A stretch of DNA of 11,135 nucleotides from DATAES01 sp036257895 (GTDB lineage: Bacteria; Actinomycetota; Acidimicrobiia; Acidimicrobiales; JACDCH01), in assembly GCA_036257895.1 (NCBI GenBank), contig DATAES010000264.1:1-11135 (forward strand). Direction: 5' to 3'. The position numbers and the translations under genes were made by a program. Shown here in pieces: positions 6,350 through 11,135 of the stretch. Numbering within the stretch: the first letter of the stretch is position 1; every line of letters starts with the position of its first letter. The notes under the pieces are model-generated. The model did no database searches. It saw nothing but the letters and a program-made list of their open reading frames with translations, and had not been told where the DNA came from.

Positions 6350-7899
6350 TTCGCCGCGGTGAGCGTCTGCACACCGCTCAGTGCGGACTGCACCGCGGTG
6401 TCGGTGACGTGGAACACGATGTTGGGGAAGAAGCCGATCACCACGATGAGCAGCAGCAGAGGAAGCCAGGCGATCCACTCGGGGGCCTCGACGTCATGGA
6501 AGTGCTCGCCCTCCCATTCCTCCTTGGGCACGCCGAACGCCGTGCGCTGGAGCAGCCACAGCAGGTAGCCCGCGGCGAAGACAGTGCCGAGCGCCCCGAC
6601 GACCAGGTACACGCGGAACAGTGGCTCCGACAAGCCCTCCGCGGGGTTGTACGACGCCAGCAGCGCCGGGAACTCACCCCAGAACCCGGCGAGGCCGGGA
6701 AGTCCGAGTGAGGCCATGGCGCAGAAGCCGAGGATCCACCCCATGCGCGGCGCCTGCAACAACAGGCCACCGAGTCGCCGGATCTCGAGGGTGTGGAACC
6801 GCTCCTTGATCGAGCCCGCCAGGTAGAAGAGCATCCCGGTGATCAGACCGTGCGCGACCATGCCCATGACCGCGGCGTTGAGCCCGAACGTCGTGAGCGT
6901 CGCGATGCCCAGCATCACGAAGCCCATGTGCGCGACCGAGGAGAACGCAATCAGCCGCTTCATGTCGGTCTGCGCGAGGCAGCACAACGCGCCGTAGATG
7001 ATCCCGATGACGGCGAGCAACGCGATCCAAGGGGCCCAGCTCTCCGCAGCTTCGGGCAGGATCGGGATGGCCACGCGGATGAAGCCGTACGCGCCGAGCT
7101 TCAGCAGAATTGCCGCCAGGATCACGGAGCCTTGCGTGGGAGCCTCGGTGTGCGCGTCCGGAAGCCACGTGTGGAACGGGAAGATCGGCACCTTGATGCC
7201 GAAGCCGATGAACATGCCGCCAAAGATGAGCAACTGCGTGGTGTGCGCGATGCCCTGGGCGTTGTTCAGCTCGAGCATCGAGAACGTGTTGAGCGGCTGA
7301 CCGTTGGGTCCCTTCGCCAGGAAGTACAGCGCGATGAAGCTCACGATCATCAGTGCCGACCCGAACAGCGTGAAGAGGAAGAACTTGATGGCGGCGTACA
7401 GTCGCCGCTCGCCGCCCCACACGCCGATCATGAAGTACATCGGCAGCAGCACGACCTCGAAGAACACGAAGAAGAGGATGAGATCCTGAGCGACGAAGGT
7501 GCCGATCATCCCGGTCTCGAGGATCAGGGTGAGGATGAGGAACGCTTTCGGGTTCTTCGGGTCGGGCCAGTGGTTCCACGAGTAGATGACGACCGAGACG
7601 ACGATCAGCGCCGTGAGCAGCACGAGCGGCAACGAGATGCCGTCGATGCCGACGATGTACCGGCTGTTGATGGCGTCGATCCAGCTGCGGTTGACGACGA
7701 ACTGGAGCTGGCCACTGTTGTCGTAGTCGAAGTACGACGCGATGAGAATCGTCACGCCGAACACCACCGCTGACGTGAGCAACGCGATCCACTTGTGGAG
7801 GTCTTCTCTCGCCCGCGGGATGACCATCATCAGGGCCGCGCCGATCAGCGGGATGAACACCGCCAGTGTCAGGCCCCAATGATTCAGGAAGTTCTCCAT
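6346..7899 (-). CDS. nuoM: NADH-quinone oxidoreductase subunit M (complex I antiporter-like membrane subunit)
   Basis: This 517-residue, 14-helix inner-membrane subunit of complex I (E. coli NuoM has 509) carries proton-translocation half-channels. Conserved features are VGIDGISLPLVLL (83-95), Glu148 in FFEVVLLPMYF (146-156), Lys236 in IKVPIFPFHTWLPDAHTEAP (235-254), Lys267 in LLKLGAYGF (265-273), the helix-loop FSSVAHMGFV (319-328) and Glu409 in GFWGEF (405-410). They match E. coli Glu144, Lys234, Lys265 and Glu407. The ATG at 7899 is 12 bp after the nuoL stop. The 3' end overlaps the nuoN start by 4 bp. All residues thought essential are present, so the subunit should be functional. Confidence 0.97.
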   Translation of the reverse strand: MENFLNHWGLTLAVFIPLIGAALMMVIPRAREDLHKWIALLTSAVVFGVTILIASYFDYDNSGQLQFVVNRSWIDAINSRYIVGIDGISLPLVLLTALIVVSVVIYSWNHWPDPKNPKAFLILTLILETGMIGTFVAQDLILFFVFFEVVLLPMYFMIGVWGGERRLYAAIKFFLFTLFGSALMIVSFIALYFLAKGPNGQPLNTFSMLELNNAQGIAHTTQLLIFGGMFIGFGIKVPIFPFHTWLPDAHTEAPTQGSVILAAILLKLGAYGFIRVAIPILPEAAESWAPWIALLAVIGIIYGALCCLAQTDMKRLIAFSSVAHMGFVMLGIATLTTFGLNAAVMGMVAHGLITGMLFYLAGSIKERFHTLEIRRLGGLLLQAPRMGWILGFCAMASLGLPGLAGFWGEFPALLASYNPAEGLSEPLFRVYLVVGALGTVFAAGYLLWLLQRTAFGVPKEEWEGEHFHDVEAPEWIAWLPLLLLIVVIGFFPNIVFHVTDTAVQSALSGVQTLTAAK

Positions 7900-7907
7900 G
7901 CTCCTGT

Positions 7908-7912
7908 TCCTT
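7908..7912 (-). promoter_or_regulatory. Ribosome-binding site of nuoM overlapping the nuoL stop
   Basis: The minus strand reads TAAAGGAACAGGAGCATG: the nuoL TAA merges into AAGGA, which sits 8 nt before the nuoM ATG at 7899. A second AGGAG is only 1 nt from the ATG. The arrangement places nuoM re-initiation directly at the end of nuoL. Confidence 0.6.
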
Positions 7913-10026
7913 TAGAGGGTGAAGACGAGGATGCCGGCGAGGATCACCGCGCCGCCGAACAACAACGCGCCGTACTGCTGGACCTTGCCGCTCTGAAGTC
8001 GTCGGAGCAGCTGACCCGTTCCCTCCGCCCCGAAACCGGACCCGTTCACGGCGCCATCGACAATCCCCTGGTCGACGGTGCCGTACAGGAAGTTTGCGGC
8101 CTCACGCGAGCCGACACCGACGCCGTTGACGACGGCGTCGATCACGTTCTGGTTGAACCAGTACGACGCCCGGGCGATCGGGCCCTTGATGTCGCCGACG
8201 ATGATGTCGGTGTACAGGTGGTCGAAGTAGTACTTGTTGAGGAGCACTGTGTAGCCGGCGCGCGCGGCCTTGTTGCGCGATGTGGCGCCGTGGAACGCAC
8301 CACGGAACCAATACAGGTAGGCCAGGAGGATGCCGGTCGCACCGGCGAGCGTCGAGAACACCGCGACGTACGGATTGAACGTGATGACACCGAGCGTCGG
8401 GAAGTAGTCGCCGACGGGCTGGACGAAGTACTCGAAGCGAAGGTTGATGCCGTCCGGCCCCCATGGGAAGTTGGCGAGCCCAGTCACGATCGCCAGGCCC
8501 GCGAGGATGTACAGCGGGACGACGATGAGCGGCCCCGACTCATGCGGGTGATGGTGCGGATCGGCGGCCGCGCCTCGCGGCTCACCGAAGAACGTGAGGT
8601 ACACACAGCGCGTCATGTACGCAGCAGTCATGAGCGCGCCGATGATGCCGACGATCATGAAGGTCTCGTAGACGTTGTGGACGCCGAGCTCATGACCGCC
8701 CGCGAGGATCTCGTCCTTCGACCAGAAGCCCGCGAGCGGTGGGATGCCGATGAGCGCGACCGTGCAGATGGCGAATGTCCAGAACGTCTTGGGCATGAAG
8801 CGTTTGAGCCCGCCCATGTCCTCTTTCATGTCGAAGCTGTGGACCGAGTGCGCCACCGAGCCCGACCCGAGGAACAGCCCCGCCTTGAAGAATGCGTGCG
8901 TGAAGAGGTGGAACAGCGCCGCGGTCCACGCCCCGACGCCGAGGGCCATGACCATGTAGCCGAGCTGGCTGACGGTCGAATAGGCCAGGACCTTCTTGAT
9001 GTCGTTCTGGACGAAGGCGAGCCCGGCACCCCCGATCACGGTGACGCCGCCGATCACGGCGAGCAGGTTGGTGTTGCCGGATCCGATCGACAGGCCGTGG
9101 AAGAACACGGAATACAGGCGCGCCACCATGAAGATGCCGGCGACGACCATCGTGGCGGCGTGGATGAGAGCGGAGACCGGTGTCGGGCCGGCCATCGCGT
9201 CAGGAAGCCACGTGTGGAGCACGAACTGACCTGACTTCGACATCACCGCCGCGGTCAGGCAGCAGGCGGCGACGAGCAGCACCAAGTGGTCGATGCCGCC
9301 GCTGTTGGCCAGCGTGTTGATCTTGAGGATGTCGAAGCTGTCGGCGGCCCAGAACAGCGTGATCATCCCGACGAGGAGGCCGACGTCGCCGACGCGGTTC
9401 ATGATGAACGCCTTGAGTGCGGCGTCGGAGTTCGGTTTCTCCTCAAACCAGTGGCCGATGAGCACGAACGAACAGAGTCCGACGAGCTCCCAGCTGGTGA
9501 TGAACTGCACCGTGTTGAGGCTCATCACGAGCATGAGCATCGACGCGGTGAACAGCGACAGGAACGCGAAGTAGTGCGTGTACCTCCGATCACCTCGGAC
9601 GTAGTCGGTGCTGTAGATGTGCACCAGCAACGAGATGATCGTGACGACGATGAACATCATCACGCTGAGGCCGTCGACCAGCGTGCCGATCGTGAACTTC
9701 ACGCCGCCGGATTCGAACCAGTTCCGTTCGGTGACGACGGGCTGAACAGGTGGGTGCGCCTCTTCGACCTCGGCCGCGGCGGCTTCTTCACTCGCTCCGT
9801 GCTCCTCCGCGGTGGCGACCTGCTCCTTCACCGTGTGGCCGCCGCTGGCGTCGTTCACCCGGGTGATCCACGAGCCTGCAGACAGCAGCGCGATCACGAA
9901 GCACAGCCCGACGGCGGCGATGCCGACCTCAGCGCCCTTCTTCGGCATGCGCTTTCCCAACAGCAGGATAACGACGAAGGACGTCGCCATGATCGCTGGC
10001 ATCAGCCAGACCCAGTGCAGGATCAC
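7912..10026 (-). CDS. nuoL: NADH-quinone oxidoreductase subunit L (complex I distal antiporter-like subunit)
   Basis: This 704-residue membrane subunit sits at the distal end of the complex I arm and carries the long lateral helix. Conserved residues include Glu180 in SWELVGLCSF (178-187), Asp214 in NRVGDVGLL (210-218), Lys264 in SKSGQFVLHTWLPDAMAGPT (263-282), His289 in ALIHAATM (286-293), the NDIKKVLAYSTVSQLGYM region (341-358), HLFTHAFFKAGLF (373-385) and Lys437 in FWSKDEIL (434-441). The C-terminus (LLNKYYFDHLYTDIIV, 595-610, to the last helix at about 683-702) matches actinobacterial and cyanobacterial forms. It is about 90 residues longer than E. coli NuoL (613), partly from an Ala/Glu-rich insertion (about 66-98). 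I chose the GTG at 10026, 4 bp after the nuoK stop with GGGTGA upstream. The in-frame ATG at 10194 would read 56 Ser/Arg-rich residues through nuoK. Met9 is an alternative start. Confidence 0.95.
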   Translation of the reverse strand: MILHWVWLMPAIMATSFVVILLLGKRMPKKGAEVGIAAVGLCFVIALLSAGSWITRVNDASGGHTVKEQVATAEEHGASEEAAAAEVEEAHPPVQPVVTERNWFESGGVKFTIGTLVDGLSVMMFIVVTIISLLVHIYSTDYVRGDRRYTHYFAFLSLFTASMLMLVMSLNTVQFITSWELVGLCSFVLIGHWFEEKPNSDAALKAFIMNRVGDVGLLVGMITLFWAADSFDILKINTLANSGGIDHLVLLVAACCLTAAVMSKSGQFVLHTWLPDAMAGPTPVSALIHAATMVVAGIFMVARLYSVFFHGLSIGSGNTNLLAVIGGVTVIGGAGLAFVQNDIKKVLAYSTVSQLGYMVMALGVGAWTAALFHLFTHAFFKAGLFLGSGSVAHSVHSFDMKEDMGGLKRFMPKTFWTFAICTVALIGIPPLAGFWSKDEILAGGHELGVHNVYETFMIVGIIGALMTAAYMTRCVYLTFFGEPRGAAADPHHHPHESGPLIVVPLYILAGLAIVTGLANFPWGPDGINLRFEYFVQPVGDYFPTLGVITFNPYVAVFSTLAGATGILLAYLYWFRGAFHGATSRNKAARAGYTVLLNKYYFDHLYTDIIVGDIKGPIARASYWFNQNVIDAVVNGVGVGSREAANFLYGTVDQGIVDGAVNGSGFGAEGTGQLLRRLQSGKVQQYGALLFGGAVILAGILVFTL

Positions 10027-10030
10027 GGCA

Positions 10031-10330
10031 TCACCCGCGCATCGCGTCGATTTGGTCGAGGTCGATGGAAGATCGGTTGCGGTACAGCATGAGGACGATC
10101 GCGAGTCCGACGCCGACCTCGGCGGCGGCGATCGTGATGACGAACAAGGCGAAGACCTGGCCGACCACGGTGTGGTGCAACGCACCGAACGCAATCAGGT
10201 TGATGTTGACCGCGTTGAGGATGAGCTCGATCGACATCAGCACCATCACGCCGTTGCGCCGCACGAGCACGCCGTACACGCCGATGGCGAACAGCGCGGC
10301 TCCGAGGAGCAGGAACTCGTTGAGGAGCAC
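10031..10330 (-). CDS. nuoK: NADH-quinone oxidoreductase subunit K (small three-helix membrane subunit)
   Basis: This 99-residue protein has three membrane helices and the family's usual length of about 100. It carries the two buried glutamates of the proton path next to NuoJ and NuoN: Glu35 in LMSIELILNAVNINL (31-45) and Glu71 in TIAAAEVGVGLAIVL (66-80), equal to E. coli Glu36 and Glu72. It starts with GTG at 10330, 2 bp after the nuoJ stop, behind the strong ribosome-binding site AAGGAG. Its TGA (10031-10033) is 4 bp before the nuoL GTG. Confidence 0.96.
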   Translation of the reverse strand: MLLNEFLLLGAALFAIGVYGVLVRRNGVMVLMSIELILNAVNINLIAFGALHHTVVGQVFALFVITIAAAEVGVGLAIVLMLYRNRSSIDLDQIDAMRG

Positions 10331-10332
10331 CC

Positions 10333-10842
10333 CTACTCCTTCCGGGCCAAGACGATGGCGCCGATGAGCGCGGCGAGCAGGAGCACCGAGACCACCTCGA
10401 ACGGGATCAGGTAGTTCTGGAACAGCGTGTCGCTCACCTGCGCGGTGAGCTGGCGAGTGTCGTTGCCGATGTGATCGGTGCCGAACGCGTCGATCAAGGT
10501 GTACGCGAGCACACCGGCGATCGGGATCGCGACCACGAGACCCATCGGCCAGCTGCTTCCGGTCAGGTTCACCTCGCGCCCGATCGGCGCGCGGGTCAGC
10601 ATGATGCCGAAGAGGAACAGCACGACGATCGCACCGACGTAGATGAGAATCTGCGTCACGCCGACGAATTCGGCGCCGAGCAGGATGAAGCTGCCGCCGA
10701 CACCGGAGAGTACGGCAACGAGCCAGAGCGCGGCGTGCACGACGTTGTTGGTGGTCACGACGCGCAGCGCACCGACGATGACGATCGCGGCGATGATGCC
10801 GAACGTGATGTGTTGCGCCACCATCGTCGCCCCCAGGATCAT
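10333..10842 (-). CDS. nuoJ: NADH-quinone oxidoreductase subunit J
   Basis: This 169-residue, five-helix membrane subunit of complex I links the quinone-site module to the antiporter-like subunits. The signature is QILIYVGAIVVLFLFGIML (64-82), containing Tyr68 at the pi-bulge of the third helix (E. coli YAGAIMVLF), preceded by NNVVHAALWLVAVLSGVGGS (32-51). The last helix has FEVVSVLLLAALIGAIVL (148-165). I chose the ATG at 10842, 2 bp after the nuoI stop. The ATG six codons in (10824) has a G-rich stretch upstream and is a fair alternative. An in-frame ATG at 10932 would read 30 mostly charged residues within nuoI and is rejected. The stop is 2 bp before nuoK. Confidence 0.94.
   Translation of the reverse strand: MILGATMVAQHITFGIIAAIVIVGALRVVTTNNVVHAALWLVAVLSGVGGSFILLGAEFVGVTQILIYVGAIVVLFLFGIMLTRAPIGREVNLTGSSWPMGLVVAIPIAGVLAYTLIDAFGTDHIGNDTRQLTAQVSDTLFQNYLIPFEVVSVLLLAALIGAIVLARKE
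10336..10341 (-). promoter_or_regulatory. Ribosome-binding site of nuoK inside the end of nuoJ
   Basis: AAGGAG on the minus strand is also the last two sense codons of nuoJ (Lys-Glu) and lies 5 nt before the GTG at 10330, fixing that start and tying nuoK translation to nuoJ. Confidence 0.75.
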
Positions 10843-10844
10843 GG

Positions 10845-11135
10845 CTACTTGGCGCCCTTTTTCGGCAGCTTCTTGACCTTCACCTCGGACCCGGCTTCGT
10901 ACGGCTCGTACTCGGGCACGGCGTCCATCCACTCACCGAGGCGCTCCTTGTCGTGGAGCAACTCTGCAATGCGCGGCTCGGAGTACTCGTACTCCGGGCT
11001 CCAGAACAGCGCGTCGAACGGGCAGACCTCGACGCAGATGCCGCAGTACATGCACAGCGCATAGTCGATGTCGAAGCGATCGAGCGCGCTGACCGTGCGC
11101 TCCTTGCCTCCGGGACGGCGCGGCGGAGCCTTCTG
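10845..11135 (-). CDS. nuoI: NADH-quinone oxidoreductase subunit I, C-terminal part (start beyond the right edge)
   Basis: The last 96 residues of the ferredoxin-like complex I subunit that carries clusters N6a and N6b between NuoG/NuoB and the quinone site. The second 4Fe-4S motif is complete: Cys28, Cys31, Cys34 and Cys38 in CMYCGICVEVCP (numbering from the window edge). The first cysteine motif lies outside the window. After it come FDALFWSPEYEYSE (40-53), a charged helix LLHDKERLGEWM (59-70), an acidic and aromatic stretch, and a Lys-rich end KVKKLPKKGAK. The gene runs to the edge in an open frame, so an internal ATG at 11051 is not the start. The TAG at 10845-10847 is followed 2 bp later by nuoJ. 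It is the most promoter-proximal gene seen of the nuo operon, whose promoter must be outside the window. Confidence 0.93.
   Translation of the reverse strand, partial: QKAPPRRPGGKERTVSALDRFDIDYALCMYCGICVEVCPFDALFWSPEYEYSEPRIAELLHDKERLGEWMDAVPEYEPYEAGSEVKVKKLPKKGAK

Noticed and set aside
6793..7773. Plus-strand open frame opposite nuoM (326 codons)
   Set aside because: Same low-complexity charged composition and fully antisense to nuoM.
7795..9234. Long plus-strand open frame (479 codons) opposite nuoL and nuoM
   Set aside because: Arg/Asp/Glu/His-rich translation with no recognisable domain, antisense to strongly conserved NuoL/NuoM; a typical shadow of high-GC codon use.

Overview
The window is a compact, high-GC bacterial chromosome segment, almost entirely coding. 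There is no mobile element, tRNA, rRNA or CRISPR array, and no gene-free stretch longer than about 100 bases. GC content, frequent GTG starts, an Acs with the TTAKPKG-type P-loop, and a crotonase resembling mycobacterial EchA12 all suggest an actinobacterium. A deep lineage such as Acidimicrobiia is my best guess from gene content, but this is inference and not proven by the sequence.

Left part (1-2863, minus strand): a CorA-family divalent-metal transporter, cut by the left edge so that its pore helices are missing, lies 60 bp downstream of a full-length acetyl-CoA synthetase (acs). A divergent intergenic region of 100 bp separates acs from a plus-strand crotonase-fold gene (2864-3691). That region holds an imperfect inverted repeat overlapping candidate -10 elements for both genes. 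The crotonase lacks both catalytic glutamates of classical enoyl-CoA hydratase.

Right part (3704-11135, minus strand): the end of a respiratory complex I operon, read right to left as nuoI (C-terminal part only), nuoJ, nuoK, nuoL, nuoM, nuoN, followed after 66 bp by a MidA/NDUFAF7-family (DUF185) methyltransferase gene. The nuo genes are packed with gaps of 2-12 bp or a 4-bp overlap, and several ribosome-binding sites sit inside the end of the preceding gene. NuoL, NuoM and NuoN keep the charged residues of the antiporter-like proton channels. NuoJ and NuoK form the link toward the quinone site, and NuoI carries the two 4Fe-4S clusters leading electrons there. The methyltransferase is the homologue of the mitochondrial complex I assembly factor NDUFAF7, so its position at the end of this operon suggests a role in complex I maturation. 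A perfect 12-bp hairpin lies between nuoN and this gene.

I found no clearly new biological system. The most useful leads are the methyltransferase at the end of the nuo operon with its intervening hairpin, the divergent operator-like repeat between acs and the crotonase, the crotonase's substituted active site, and an Ala/Glu-rich insertion near the NuoL N-terminus.
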